Positions 1 through 9,745 are shown, counted from the stretch's first letter. The stretch: 64,000 nt of DNA from Bathymodiolus thermophilus thioautotrophic gill symbiont (GCF_003711265.1 NZ_CP024634.1:930001-994000), one strand, 5' to 3'. The notes: a model not told the origin generated them from the sequence alone. Numbers and translations: made by a program.

Positions 1-1251
1 AGCACAAGAAGTGTGAATGGGGTTAATGCAAGTGTACTTGATTATTACCAAAACATAGGCACTAGTGAGAATCCTGTTTATGAAAAACAATCAAACAGCA
101 GTAATCCTTTTGATGGTGTTGAGGTAAGTCATGGTACTCCAGTTTTGGTTGATGTTGATGGTGATGGTTATTTGGATGTAATAACTGGCGAATCTGGCGG
201 TACCCTTCAATACTTCCGCAACCAGACTTTCTTTGTTGATACTACTGCTCCAACAGCAACAATAACAGTAACAACAATTTTGGTTTCAGCCAACATTTCT
301 GTTATGAGTAGCGAGAGCGGAACGGCTTATTTGGTTAAACAAGACACCAGTATTCCTACTGATGCCACTAAGGTTTACTTTGATGGTTTGGACAGTAGCA
401 TAGCAGCAAGTGTAAAAGTTTCAGCTATGAATGAAATAAGTCTATCGACCACAAGTAATATGACTCCAGGTAGTTATATTCTTTACACTATTGACGAAGC
501 AGGCAATATTTCAAGCCCCACTACAAATCAAATTGAGATTGTTGATGCTGACGACAATACCTTAACGGGCACTGATAGTGCTGATATCCTAATAGGTGGT
601 ACTGGCAACGACACCCTGAATGGTGGTATTGGTCACGACACCCTTTCTGGTGGCGCTGGCGACGATACTATTAATGGTGGTGCTGGCAATGATACCCTTG
701 CTGGTAATGCTGACAACGACACCCTTTCTGGTGGCACTGGCGACGATACTATTGATGGCGGTACTGGTAACGATACCCTTTCTGGTAATGCTGACGACGA
801 CATCCTTTCTGGTGGCGATGGTAATGACAACCTTGACGGTGGTGCTGACAATGATAAGCTTATTGGTGGTTCTGGTGCTGATACTTTGACAGGTGGTGAG
901 GGTGCAGATATCTTTGATTACGATGCTTATGCTGATAGTTTAAAGGCTAATTGCGATACCATTGTTGACTTTAATGTTATGGAAGATAAATTAGATTTTA
1001 GTGATCTCTTTACTGCGTATCGTGCTGGACCGATTCTAAGTAATTTATCTAAATACATTAACGCCACAGTTGATGATAGTGATGAAGCTAATGTTAACCT
1101 CTATATTGCTTCTCGTGGTATTACTGATGATGGTATTGTAGATAGTTCTAATGCAAATGCGCTGATTAAATTCACTGTAGCTGATGCTGTCGCTCAAAAT
1201 GCGCTTGTTGCAGCACTTAACAATAACACTTTTGATGAATATATCTTTTAA
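1..1251 (+). CDS. RTX/FG-GAP calcium-binding secreted protein, 3' part only
   Basis: The reading frame is open to the left edge, so the true start lies outside the window; a GTG at 13 is only an internal codon. About residues 36-68 (counted from 13) form an FG-GAP/VCBS-like repeat with the Asp-rich core DVDGDGYLDV. Residues about 181-296 are a run of RTX nonapeptides of the GGxGxDxLx type (for example GGTGNDTLNG), which bind calcium and form a parallel beta roll. The tail after 300 resembles the C-terminal region of RTX proteins, where an uncleaved type I secretion signal normally lies. Inferred role: a large exported surface or toxin-like protein. No type I secretion genes are in the window, and the enzymatic or toxic domain, if any, lies upstream. 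An intrinsic terminator follows. Confidence 0.85.
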   Translation, partial: STRSVNGVNASVLDYYQNIGTSENPVYEKQSNSSNPFDGVEVSHGTPVLVDVDGDGYLDVITGESGGTLQYFRNQTFFVDTTAPTATITVTTILVSANISVMSSESGTAYLVKQDTSIPTDATKVYFDGLDSSIAASVKVSAMNEISLSTTSNMTPGSYILYTIDEAGNISSPTTNQIEIVDADDNTLTGTDSADILIGGTGNDTLNGGIGHDTLSGGAGDDTINGGAGNDTLAGNADNDTLSGGTGDDTIDGGTGNDTLSGNADDDILSGGDGNDNLDGGADNDKLIGGSGADTLTGGEGADIFDYDAYADSLKANCDTIVDFNVMEDKLDFSDLFTAYRAGPILSNLSKYINATVDDSDEANVNLYIASRGITDDGIVDSSNANALIKFTVADAVAQNALVAALNNNTFDEYIF

Positions 1252-1270
1252 CTAACTTTTGGAAAGTAAA

Positions 1271-1298
1271 AAAACCACTCTTTGGAGTGGTTTTTTTT
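1271..1298 (+). terminator. Intrinsic terminator after the RTX gene
   Basis: A perfect CCACTC/GAGTGG stem with a short loop is followed by eight T residues, 20 bases after the RTX stop codon. Confidence 0.85.
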
Positions 1299-1410
1299 CG
1301 CCCAAGGATAATGGAATAAACCAAAACCTTTATATAAATATAAATATGAATAATCATTAAGCATCTACTTTCATCCATTGGGAAGCCCCCTGCATTAGAC
1401 ATATTGACTA

Positions 1411-1568
1411 ATACCATTTTCAAAAAATAAACCAAACAATCTGGCATTCATCCTCACTCAAGTATTAACAGTAAAAATACCTATCAATAAGTAGTATAGA
1501 TATTTTTACTGTTAATACTTGGGCGATTATAAGCGCTATATTGTTCATTTTATTTTTGAAAATGGTAT
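1411..1568. repeat. Palindromic element A, copy 1
   Basis: This 158-bp element has inverted ends (ATACCATTTTC at the left, GAAAATGGTAT at the right). Its core is a long perfect hairpin whose arms begin CAAGTATTAACAG and end CTGTTAATACTTG. It encodes no protein and looks like a non-autonomous MITE-type element. A second copy in opposite orientation is at 24700-24862 and a truncated end at about 31593-31637. Confidence 0.8.
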
Positions 1569-1722
1569 AAAAGCCAACTTTCACTCATTTGTAAATTTTT
1601 ATAAAGACTACATTAACTCTGTTAGAATAGGCTTTAATATCTTTATGTTTGTTATTTTTTTGAATTAAGGAGTGTGTTGAAAAAAATATTATAAATAACT
1701 AATATAGTTGACTTTTGGTTTG

Positions 1723-1728
1723 GTATAA
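1723..1728 (+). promoter_or_regulatory. Possible -10 box for the nitrate operon leader RNA
   Basis: A perfect TATAAT lies 240 bases before nirB and upstream of two terminators. A TTGACT at 1708 is only 10 bases upstream, too close for a standard -35 box, so the promoter would need an activator or be weak. Transcription from here would pass through both terminators before reaching nirB. Confidence 0.4.
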
Positions 1729-1770
1729 TGATATTACATTGTCCAATGGTGGATGATAAAAAAACATTGG

Positions 1771-1818
1771 CGTTTACTTGGATTCTATTTTCAATAGAGT
1801 TAGGTAAGCGTTTTTTTT
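1771..1818 (+). terminator. Leader terminator 1 (possible attenuator)
   Basis: A long stem, imperfect with G-U pairs, starts CGTTTACTT and closes with AGGTAAGCG. It has a perfect inner TCTATT/AATAGA stem and runs into eight T residues. No gene lies immediately upstream on this strand. Confidence 0.7.
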
Positions 1819-1857
1819 GGCTGGTTCAAAGTTGGAATGAGTCAAAAATGGCATTGA

Positions 1858-1907
1858 AGCCAGTTAAGTATTTATTGTAATGATAGGTATTTAACTGGCT
1901 TTTTTTA
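1858..1907 (+). terminator. Leader terminator 2 (possible attenuator)
   Basis: A perfect 10-bp stem (AGCCAGTTAA with TTAACTGGCT) is followed by seven T residues, 60 bases before the nirB start codon. It lies 40 bases after the first terminator, which is unusual unless read-through is regulated. Confidence 0.75.
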
Positions 1908-1966
1908 TGAGATTTTTTTGCATAAGTATGCAAGGCACTTAATAATTTAAAAAACAAGGAAATAGG

Positions 1967-4348
1967 ATGAAAAAATTAATTGTAGTAGGCTCGGGAATGA
2001 GTGCGATGAAGGTGGTGGATGAAATTTTAAAAATAGACCCCCTAATGTATCAAATAACAATTATTGGTGCAGAAACGGTGTTGCCTTACAATAGAATTAT
2101 GCTGTCTCCAGTTTTGGCAGGTGAAAAAAGTTTTGATGATATTAAAACCCATGACGAGGCTTATTTTTCCCAGCATCACATCACCTTCAAGCCGGGTTTT
2201 GAAGTTACGACAGTAAATAGAAGATTGAAAAATGTTTTGGTTACCAATATCAAAGACAAAACAACTGACAATATTATTTATGACCGATTGGTGATTTGCA
2301 CAGGTTCAACGCCGTTTATTTTGCCATTGCCAGGCAAAGAATTAAAGGGTGTGGTTTCATTTAGAGATATTTATGATGTTGAATATATGCAATCAGAGGC
2401 TGGAAAATCTAAAAAAGTGGCTGTTATTGGCACGGGTTTGCTAGGACTTGAGGCGGCTAATGGGTTGAATGAGTTAGGTTTCAAGGTAACGGTTATTGGC
2501 AATATGGACTCCATTATGAATATGCAATTAGATGCTTCATCTGGACATTTATTGCAAAAAGTGCTAGAACAAAAAAACATTAATTTTAAATTAGGGGCGA
2601 TAACCACCAAAATTACTGGCAAGGATAAAGTTGAGTTGTTAGAATTTGAAGATGGAACAACATTAAAGACAAATATGGTGGTTATGTCTGTCGGTATTAT
2701 ACCAAACGATACTTTGGCCAAGCACATTGGCTTGCAAACAGACAGAGGTATTATTGTTAATGATACGATGATGACCTCAGACCCTGCCATTTATTCAGTA
2801 GGCGAGTGCATCAAACACCGAGGTATGTCGTACGGCTTAGTGGCGCCACTTTTTGAACAAGCACGCGTGTGTGCTGAGCAAGTGTGCGAGGTGTCTCATC
2901 ACATGTATACGGGTTCAGACATTTCTACCAAGTTAAAAATCTCAGGCGTGGATGTATTCTCAGCGGGTGAATTTAACAATGCGGATGATGAGGTTATGTG
3001 CTCTAAAGACCATGCACTGAATACTCGTAAGCGACTTTCTATTAGGGGCAATAAATTGGTTGGTGCAGTTTTATTTGGCGATTCAACAGATGGATTGTTT
3101 TATTTTGATTTGATTAAAAAAGAAACAGACATTAGCAGCATTCGCAAAACCTTATTGTTTGGTGATATTAATATTGACGGTTCAAGCGCTGGTGCCGCAG
3201 GCGTTGAAAAAATGGCAGACGATGAGCAAGTGTGTGGTTGTATGGGTGTTACTAAAGGCGATATCGTGAGTGCAGTTACAGGAGGTTGCGATACCTTTGA
3301 AGCCATGCAAGAAGAAACAGGCTGTGCAACAGGATGTGGTGGTTGTGGCTCAGTGGCAAAGCAAATTTTTAGTTTTGTATCGGGTGCAGAATTGGTTAGT
3401 AAAGAAACACTTTGCGATTGCAGTAGCCATTCAACTGAAGAAGTGCGCGAATATATTAGAGCGCTTGATGCCGTCAAAACCATTGATGAAGTGCGTTCAG
3501 CATTAGATTTCACCAACACTTGTGAAGCCTGTGGCGCGGCAATTAATTATTATTTGTCGTCGCAGTTTAACGATGCGTATGTGCATAACGATGCAGAGCG
3601 TCCACACAATGAAATGATGCACGCAAACAAACAAAGAGATGGCACATATTCTATTGTGCCACAAATGCAGGGTGGATTAACAACGCCAGCAGAACTTAAA
3701 TCGTTAGCAGAAATTGCAGTGAAATATGAGGTGCCAACTGTGAAAGTAACAGGTGGACAGCGTATTGATTTGCTGGGCATTCCTAAAGAAAATCTGAATG
3801 ATATGTGGGATGAAATTGCCGCAGCAGGTATGGAATCTGGTTATGCGTATGGCAAAGCCACTAGAACTTGCAAATCTTGTGTTGGCACAGATCATTGTAT
3901 GATGGGGACGCAGGATTCAATGGGCTTATCGGTGAAGATGGAAGATGCAGTTTGGTCACACTTTATGCCACATAAATTTAAAATGGGCGTGAGTGGTTGC
4001 CCGCGTAATTGCGCCGAAGCAACGATTAAAGATTTTGGGGTAATTTGCACCGAAAAAGGCTATGAAATTCATGTGGCAGGTGCTTGTGGTATCAGAACCA
4101 AAGCGTGTTTAAAAGACCGTTTCTTTGAAACCGAAGCCGATGTGGTTGAATATCTTAAAGCCTTTGTGCAGTTATATCGCATTGAGGCAAATTACCTTGA
4201 GCGAGTTATGCATTTTGAAGAGCGTGTTGGCTTAGAATACATTCAATCGCAATTAAATACTCCAGAGAAGATTAAAAAATGGGCAGATGCACTGCCGAAA
4301 ACGATTAAGAATCCATGGGAAACAACAGACCATAGAAAATCGGCTTAA
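1967..4348 (+). CDS. nirB: Assimilatory nitrite reductase, large subunit NirB-like
   Basis: This 793-residue protein reduces nitrite to ammonium in the cytoplasm using NAD(P)H. The N-terminal half is a pyridine-nucleotide disulfide oxidoreductase fold with two dinucleotide motifs (VVGSGMSA near residue 5 and VIGTGLLGLEAA near 155). A BFD-type [2Fe-2S] region follows with CGCMG near 422 and GCATGCGGC near 455. The C-terminal half is the siroheme/[4Fe-4S] nitrite/sulfite reductase domain with ligands Cys638, Cys644, Cys678 and Cys682 (CX5C and CX3C). It is slightly shorter than typical NirB (about 850). No nirD follows; the only Rieske-like small protein nearby is at 16446. It is the first gene of the nitrate operon and sits behind a two-terminator leader. 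Confidence 0.92.
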   Translation: MKKLIVVGSGMSAMKVVDEILKIDPLMYQITIIGAETVLPYNRIMLSPVLAGEKSFDDIKTHDEAYFSQHHITFKPGFEVTTVNRRLKNVLVTNIKDKTTDNIIYDRLVICTGSTPFILPLPGKELKGVVSFRDIYDVEYMQSEAGKSKKVAVIGTGLLGLEAANGLNELGFKVTVIGNMDSIMNMQLDASSGHLLQKVLEQKNINFKLGAITTKITGKDKVELLEFEDGTTLKTNMVVMSVGIIPNDTLAKHIGLQTDRGIIVNDTMMTSDPAIYSVGECIKHRGMSYGLVAPLFEQARVCAEQVCEVSHHMYTGSDISTKLKISGVDVFSAGEFNNADDEVMCSKDHALNTRKRLSIRGNKLVGAVLFGDSTDGLFYFDLIKKETDISSIRKTLLFGDINIDGSSAGAAGVEKMADDEQVCGCMGVTKGDIVSAVTGGCDTFEAMQEETGCATGCGGCGSVAKQIFSFVSGAELVSKETLCDCSSHSTEEVREYIRALDAVKTIDEVRSALDFTNTCEACGAAINYYLSSQFNDAYVHNDAERPHNEMMHANKQRDGTYSIVPQMQGGLTTPAELKSLAEIAVKYEVPTVKVTGGQRIDLLGIPKENLNDMWDEIAAAGMESGYAYGKATRTCKSCVGTDHCMMGTQDSMGLSVKMEDAVWSHFMPHKFKMGVSGCPRNCAEATIKDFGVICTEKGYEIHVAGACGIRTKACLKDRFFETEADVVEYLKAFVQLYRIEANYLERVMHFEERVGLEYIQSQLNTPEKIKKWADALPKTIKNPWETTDHRKSA

Positions 4349-4362
4349 CTTAAGGATAAACA

Positions 4363-5829
4363 ATGGAAGACAAATTAAATTTATTTTCATTTAAAGGTAA
4401 ATATCGGATTTTACATCTAACTTGGTTTGCTTTTTTTATGTCATTTATGGTGTGGCTCAGTCTTGGGCCAATGATGCCCTTTATTCGTGATGCATTGGGA
4501 TTGAGCGAACAACAAGCCAAAGTATTGCTGATTTTGAATGTGGCAATGACAATTCCTTCCAGAATTGTGGTTGGGATGTTGGTGGATAAATTCGGTCCTA
4601 GGATTATGTTTTCCTCTATTTTGGTGCTAGGTGGCATGATATCTATTGCCTTTAGTTGGATGCAAACTTATGAACAACTGGCATTATTGCGATTTTTATC
4701 GGGCTTTATTGGCGCTGGCTTTGTGGTTGGTATTCGATTGATTTCTGAATGGTTTCCAGCGAAGCAAACAGGTATTGCACAAGGCATTTATGGAGGTTGG
4801 GGCAATTTTGGTTCTGCTGGTGCGGCAGTGACTTTGCCTTTTATTGCCAGTAGTTTTGGTGATGCTGATGGCTGGCGTTATGCCATTACTATGGCCAGTC
4901 TTATGGCGATTGCGTACGGCATCTTTTATTACTTTAGCGTAACCAATACACCAAAAGGCTCTACTTATTTTAAGCCAAAAAAATCAGGTGCCATGGAGGT
5001 CAGCAGTTATGCTGATTTGGCACTTTATATTGCGATGAATATACCACTATATCTTGCCTTATCGTTATTAACATGGAAGTTATCACCTAAGGCAATGGGG
5101 ATGATTTCATCAACTGTAGAGATGAGTGTCTATGTAACATTGGGTATTATATTTGCCTTTCAAGTGTTGAAAACTTGGCAATTAAATGCCGAGCATTTAA
5201 AGGCTGGTGTGCCAAAACAGCACCGTTATAAATTTAAGCAAGTTGCTATTTTGGACTGGGCTTATTTGGTCACTTTCGGCACAGAATTGGCAGTGGTGTC
5301 AATTCTTGCGATGTTTTATGTTGATTGGTTTGAATTGCCTAAAATCACAGCGGCATTGTTGGCAGGTGTTTATCCATTTATCAATTTATTCGCACGACCC
5401 GGTGGCGGTTATTTAAGTGATAAATATGGCAGAAAACTCATTTTAATGGTGGTTTTCACAGGTGTTACCTTAAGTTTCTTAGCCTTGGGCACCGTGGATA
5501 AAAGTTGGTCAATTTACCCAGTGATTGCATTAACCATTGCAGGCGGTATCTTTTCTAAGGCAGGATCGGGGGCTATATTTGCAATGGTACCACTTATTCA
5601 AAGGCGTTTAACTGGGCAAATTGCAGGTATGGCAGGTGCGTTTGGCAATGTTGGTGCGGTGATGTTTTTAACGGTAAACTCTTTGGTGGATTACGACCAA
5701 TTCTTTATGTTAATTGGCATTGTGAGCGGCATTGTATTGATATTAATTGTGGTTTTCTTGGAAGAGCCAAAAGGACATATGACGGAAATTTTAGATGACG
5801 GCACAGTTGAGATAATCAAGCTGAATTAA
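4363..5829 (+). CDS. Nitrate/nitrite transporter, MFS NNP family (NarK/NasA)
   Basis: This 488-residue protein has about twelve hydrophobic segments. It carries the major-facilitator loop motif twice, as GMLVDKFGPR near residue 70 and GGYLSDKYGRK near 350, together with glycine-rich helices typical of nitrate porters (GGWGNFGSAGAA near 146). It sits 14 bases after nirB and 1 base before the kinase/phosphatase gene, so it is co-transcribed. The context points to nitrate uptake for assimilation; whether it also exchanges nitrite cannot be told from sequence alone. Confidence 0.9.
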   Translation: MEDKLNLFSFKGKYRILHLTWFAFFMSFMVWLSLGPMMPFIRDALGLSEQQAKVLLILNVAMTIPSRIVVGMLVDKFGPRIMFSSILVLGGMISIAFSWMQTYEQLALLRFLSGFIGAGFVVGIRLISEWFPAKQTGIAQGIYGGWGNFGSAGAAVTLPFIASSFGDADGWRYAITMASLMAIAYGIFYYFSVTNTPKGSTYFKPKKSGAMEVSSYADLALYIAMNIPLYLALSLLTWKLSPKAMGMISSTVEMSVYVTLGIIFAFQVLKTWQLNAEHLKAGVPKQHRYKFKQVAILDWAYLVTFGTELAVVSILAMFYVDWFELPKITAALLAGVYPFINLFARPGGGYLSDKYGRKLILMVVFTGVTLSFLALGTVDKSWSIYPVIALTIAGGIFSKAGSGAIFAMVPLIQRRLTGQIAGMAGAFGNVGAVMFLTVNSLVDYDQFFMLIGIVSGIVLILIVVFLEEPKGHMTEILDDGTVEIIKLN

Positions 5830-5830
5830 A

Positions 5831-7528
5831 ATGAAACAGTTGAAAGTTACCGTTAATTCTCATTCTATCGCAGGCGTTAAATCTGAAAATCAAGATGCCT
5901 GCGCCTATCATACGCCAGACAATCAAGCCCTAGAATACAAAGGCATTGCCAGCGTTATGGCAGATGGTGTGAGTGCTTGCGATAGGGCATCTGAGGCAAG
6001 CAGTTGCTGTGTAAAAGGCTTTTTGAGTGATTATTATTCAACACCAGATTCTTGGAGTACAGAGCATGCAGCGGTTAAGGTCATTTCAGCGCTTAACAAT
6101 TGGCTTTATTCGCAATCTATTCGTGCAGGCGAAGAATCTTCAATGTTGTCAACGCTCAGTGTTTTTATTGCCAAATCCAATACGGCGCATATTTTTCATG
6201 TGGGTGATTCTCGTATTTATCGTTATCGTAATGGCATATTAACGCAGTTAACCAAAGACCATGTGTTAAATGTTAATAAGAAAAAAACTTATCTCTCCAG
6301 AGCAATCGGCTTTGATTTAAGGGTCAGCGTGGACTATCAAACTTTTGATATGCAAGCACAAGATTTGTTCTTATTGACCACCGATGGTGTGCATGATGTG
6401 CTGAACAAAGAAACTTTGCAAGCGTGCTTAAAGCAACAATCCAGTTGCCAAGATTTGGTTAAAAAAGCCATGGAAGCCGGCTCTCAAGACAACATTTCAG
6501 CCATGATTTGCCAAGTGCAACAATTGCCTGAGAAGAATTTAGATGAAGCATTTGATGAACTAACCCAAAAACCCGTGCCACCTGATTTGAACAAAGGTAT
6601 GAAAATTAACGGCTTTGAAGTAGCGTCGTTATTGGTGTCTAGTGCAAAAACTCAATTGTATTTGGCAAAAAATATTGCCACAGGGGAATGGGTTGCGCTA
6701 AAAACACCATCGGTTAATTTTGAAGATGACACCCAATATTTACAATACTTTATGTATGAACAGTGGGTTGGGCAGCGTATTCAAAGCCCAAATGTGGTTA
6801 AAATTCACAAATCCAATGCCCAAGATAAATTCCTTGCGTATGCAATGGAATACATTAAAGGCAAAACGCTCAGACAATGGATAGATGAAAATCCATCACC
6901 AGATATGGATGTGGTGTTGAGCATTGTCAAGCAAATTATTAGCGGTATTAGAGCATTTCACAGGCAAGAAATGCTGCACTGTGATTTAAAGCCAGAAAAC
7001 ATTATGATAGATGAGATTGGGCAAATCAAATTGATTGATTTTGGTTCTGCCAAAATTGCAGGTGTGGTGGAATTAATAAGCCCCATTAATACTAGAAATA
7101 ATCAAGGCACACAAGGTTATACCGCACCTGAAACCATTTTACAAGATGAAGTATCGCAAGCATCCGACCAGTTTAGTTTGGGTGTGATTGTCTATGAAAT
7201 GTTGGCAGGGTGTTTGCCTTATGAAGACAAATTAGACAAGAATTTAACGGATAAAAAAGTATCTAAATTGTTGTACAATTCCATTCTCAAATACGACCCC
7301 CATGTGCCGATTTGGGTGGATGGTGCAGTGCAAAAAGCCTGTTGCTTAAACAAAACAGAACGCTATGAAGTGTTGAGCGAATTTTTATATGATTTGTCAC
7401 ACCCTAATCAGGCGTTATTTAGCACAAAAGAAGTGCTTAAACCCGAAGTTGCGTCGAAAACCTATCGCTTGTTAATCGCTTTATCGTTTTCGTTCAATAT
7501 TGTTTTATTGTTATTATTGGTTCGTTAG
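5831..7528 (+). CDS. Bifunctional PP2C phosphatase / Ser-Thr protein kinase
   Basis: This 565-residue fusion starts with a PP2C-type phosphatase (residues 1 to about 235; metal-binding motifs ENQDA, MADGVS, HVGDSR, TTDGVHD and SQDN). A Hanks-type kinase follows (about 262-540) with VALKTP for the ATP-binding lysine, HCDLKPEN for the catalytic loop and DFGSA for the metal loop. A hydrophobic segment within the last 20 residues probably anchors it to the membrane. From family knowledge, the same fusion lies beside nasA/nirB in Pseudomonas. Its substrate is unknown; the location suggests control of nitrate uptake or reduction. All catalytic residues checked by eye are present. Confidence 0.9.
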   Translation: MKQLKVTVNSHSIAGVKSENQDACAYHTPDNQALEYKGIASVMADGVSACDRASEASSCCVKGFLSDYYSTPDSWSTEHAAVKVISALNNWLYSQSIRAGEESSMLSTLSVFIAKSNTAHIFHVGDSRIYRYRNGILTQLTKDHVLNVNKKKTYLSRAIGFDLRVSVDYQTFDMQAQDLFLLTTDGVHDVLNKETLQACLKQQSSCQDLVKKAMEAGSQDNISAMICQVQQLPEKNLDEAFDELTQKPVPPDLNKGMKINGFEVASLLVSSAKTQLYLAKNIATGEWVALKTPSVNFEDDTQYLQYFMYEQWVGQRIQSPNVVKIHKSNAQDKFLAYAMEYIKGKTLRQWIDENPSPDMDVVLSIVKQIISGIRAFHRQEMLHCDLKPENIMIDEIGQIKLIDFGSAKIAGVVELISPINTRNNQGTQGYTAPETILQDEVSQASDQFSLGVIVYEMLAGCLPYEDKLDKNLTDKKVSKLLYNSILKYDPHVPIWVDGAVQKACCLNKTERYEVLSEFLYDLSHPNQALFSTKEVLKPEVASKTYRLLIALSFSFNIVLLLLLVR

Positions 7529-7536
7529 GAGAAAAT

Positions 7537-9741
7537 ATGTTATTTGGCAGAACACAAAAAAACCCAATTAAAATTACAGATAAAAAAGTTGTAGATTGGC
7601 AGTACGCCACCTGTGGTTATTGTTCCACAGGTTGTTCAATTGAAGTGGGCTTAAATGCTGATGGCAAAGCAGTTTCCTCGCGTGGCGCAGCGGGTGCGGA
7701 TGTGAATCGTGGAAAATTGTGCCTTAAAGGCATTATGGAGCATGAATTATTTGATTCTGTTGGACGCGGAGATACACCGTTGATACGCCAGCATTGGCAT
7801 CAGGATTTTGCACCAACTTCGTGGGATGAAGCTTTAGACACCACTGCAGAAAACATTAAAGCCATTCAGAAAAAATATGGACGCGATGCTTTTGCCATTA
7901 TTTCCACTGGACAAATGTTCACAGAAGAGTTTTACACTTTGGGCAAACTCACCAGAGGATTAATTGGCACCAACAATTATGACGGCAACACCACTTTGTG
8001 TATGGCATCTGCGGTATCGGGCTACAAGCGTTCATTCGGTTCAGACGGGCCTCCGGGTTGTTATGAGGATTTTGAACATACAGATTGTTTAATTGCTTGG
8101 GGTTCAAACTTACCAGAACAACATCCGATTATCTATTGGCGTATGAAAGAAGCCCAAGAAAAACGCAAATTCCCCCTAATTGTAATTGACCCCCGTGTTA
8201 CTATGTTGGCACAAAATGCCGATATTCATCTGCCAATTACACCGGGTACCGACATTGTTTTAATGAATGCCATGATGTATGTTATTTTTTCTGAAAACCT
8301 ACACGATATCGACTATATCGCAGCAAATACCAATGATTTCGACAAACTTAAAGCCGAAACAGACAAATACGACCCAACAACAGCAAGCAAAATTTGCGGC
8401 ATTGATGAGGACACCATTCGTGTCGTAGCACGCCTATTTGCCAAAGCAGGAGCAGCAATGCAGATTTGGACAATGGGTATTAACCAATCCACACACGGCT
8501 CAGATGGCGTGGTAGGCATTAATAACCTTGCACTGATTACTGGGAACATCGGCAAAAAAGGCGGCACCAGCCTATCAATTACCGGGCAGTGTAATGCGAT
8601 GGGCACACGAGAATGGTCATCTTGCTCAGGCTTGCCTAATCATCGTTTGCTGGAAAATGAAAGCGACCGTGAAGAAATGGCAAAATTTTGGAATATTGAG
8701 GTAGATTTTTTGCCAAAAAAACGCGGTATGTTTCAAACCGATATTTATCGTGCCATTGAAACTGGCGAGATTAAAGGCATTTGGCTAATTGCCACCAACC
8801 CCTTATCCTCACTACCGAATACCGCCCGCATTCGCAAAGCCATGGAAAAACTTGAATTTTGTGCAGTGCAAGATTGCTACCTTGATTCCGAAAGCAATCA
8901 ATATGCCAATGTTTTTTTACCCGCAGGCACTTGGGCAGAAAAATCAGGCGTTATGACCAATACCGAACGCCGTGTTAATTTAATCAAGCCCATTATGCAA
9001 CCCCCCGGAGAATCCAAAGCCGACTTTTGGATTTTTAACGAAATGGCAAAACGCTTTAACCCACAAAACAAAGTGCATTTCCCTCAAACCACCGAAGAAA
9101 CTTTTGAAGAAATGAAAGTACTATCCGTTGATCGTTTATGCGATATTAGCGGTATGAGTTATGCCAAAATTGAAAAAAATTGCGGTATCCAATGGCCCTA
9201 CACACAAACACAAGTCGAAAACAACGAAGCACCACCCGCAGGCGGCAAACGCATTTACACCAAAACCGCCGAATTCCGCTACCCCGACGGCAAAGCAAAA
9301 CTCATTCCCTTGCCCTATATCGAAAACAACGAAATACCCGATGAAAAATTCCCCATTTGGCTCAACACAGGCCGCTTAATCGAACATTGGCATGGTCGCA
9401 GTAAAACGGGCAAAGTGGCAAACAACAACAAATTCAGTCCCATCCCCTTTATCGAAATCAACCCCGATTTAGCCCTTGACCTAAACATCGAAAATGGCAA
9501 CTATGTACGCCTAATTTCACGCCGCAGCGACGCCATCGTCATGGCAAAATTCACCCAACGAGTAAGCAAAAATATGGTCTTCCTCCCCTTCCACTTCCAC
9601 GATTGCGCCAACCGCCTCACCCTCGGACTACTCGACCCCCACTCCCGCCAACCCGCCTACAAACAACAAGCCATCCGCATTGAAAAAATCGACGACCAAG
9701 CCGCCGCTGCGAAGTTGAGTATGGAAATGCGGAAGTTTTAG
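7537..9741 (+). CDS. Molybdopterin nitrate reductase catalytic subunit, NarB/NasA type
   Basis: This 734-residue protein is a member of the DMSO-reductase family and reduces nitrate to nitrite. An N-terminal [4Fe-4S] site is formed by Cys26, Cys29, Cys33 and Cys62. The molybdopterin-binding domains follow, and a C-terminal dinucleotide-binding region includes WLNTGRLIEHWHG near 607. There is no twin-arginine signal, so it is cytoplasmic. It lacks the C-terminal BFD domain of longer NasA/NasC enzymes (about 870 residues), so its electrons must come from a partner; the fused DmsB-DmsC-like protein downstream is the obvious candidate. The 3' half is C/A-rich on the coding strand, unlike the gene that follows. 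Confidence 0.88.
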   Translation: MLFGRTQKNPIKITDKKVVDWQYATCGYCSTGCSIEVGLNADGKAVSSRGAAGADVNRGKLCLKGIMEHELFDSVGRGDTPLIRQHWHQDFAPTSWDEALDTTAENIKAIQKKYGRDAFAIISTGQMFTEEFYTLGKLTRGLIGTNNYDGNTTLCMASAVSGYKRSFGSDGPPGCYEDFEHTDCLIAWGSNLPEQHPIIYWRMKEAQEKRKFPLIVIDPRVTMLAQNADIHLPITPGTDIVLMNAMMYVIFSENLHDIDYIAANTNDFDKLKAETDKYDPTTASKICGIDEDTIRVVARLFAKAGAAMQIWTMGINQSTHGSDGVVGINNLALITGNIGKKGGTSLSITGQCNAMGTREWSSCSGLPNHRLLENESDREEMAKFWNIEVDFLPKKRGMFQTDIYRAIETGEIKGIWLIATNPLSSLPNTARIRKAMEKLEFCAVQDCYLDSESNQYANVFLPAGTWAEKSGVMTNTERRVNLIKPIMQPPGESKADFWIFNEMAKRFNPQNKVHFPQTTEETFEEMKVLSVDRLCDISGMSYAKIEKNCGIQWPYTQTQVENNEAPPAGGKRIYTKTAEFRYPDGKAKLIPLPYIENNEIPDEKFPIWLNTGRLIEHWHGRSKTGKVANNNKFSPIPFIEINPDLALDLNIENGNYVRLISRRSDAIVMAKFTQRVSKNMVFLPFHFHDCANRLTLGLLDPHSRQPAYKQQAIRIEKIDDQAAAAKLSMEMRKF

Positions 9742-9745
9742 AATT

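Larger units (their letters stand above)
1299..1966. other. Long intergenic region before the nitrate operon
   Basis: There is no protein gene in these 668 bases. It holds a degenerate half copy of repeat C (about 1321-1383), a full copy of palindromic repeat A (1411-1568), a short repeat C fragment (about 1585-1608, CTTTCACTCATTTGTAAAT), a TATAAT hexamer at 1723, and two consecutive intrinsic terminators (1771-1818 and 1858-1907) before nirB. Confidence 0.7.

Noticed and set aside
633-851. A 72-codon antisense frame and a 89-codon plus-strand frame over the RTX repeats
   Set aside because: They are repetitive by-products of the RTX nonapeptide coding repeats, with no ribosome-binding site.
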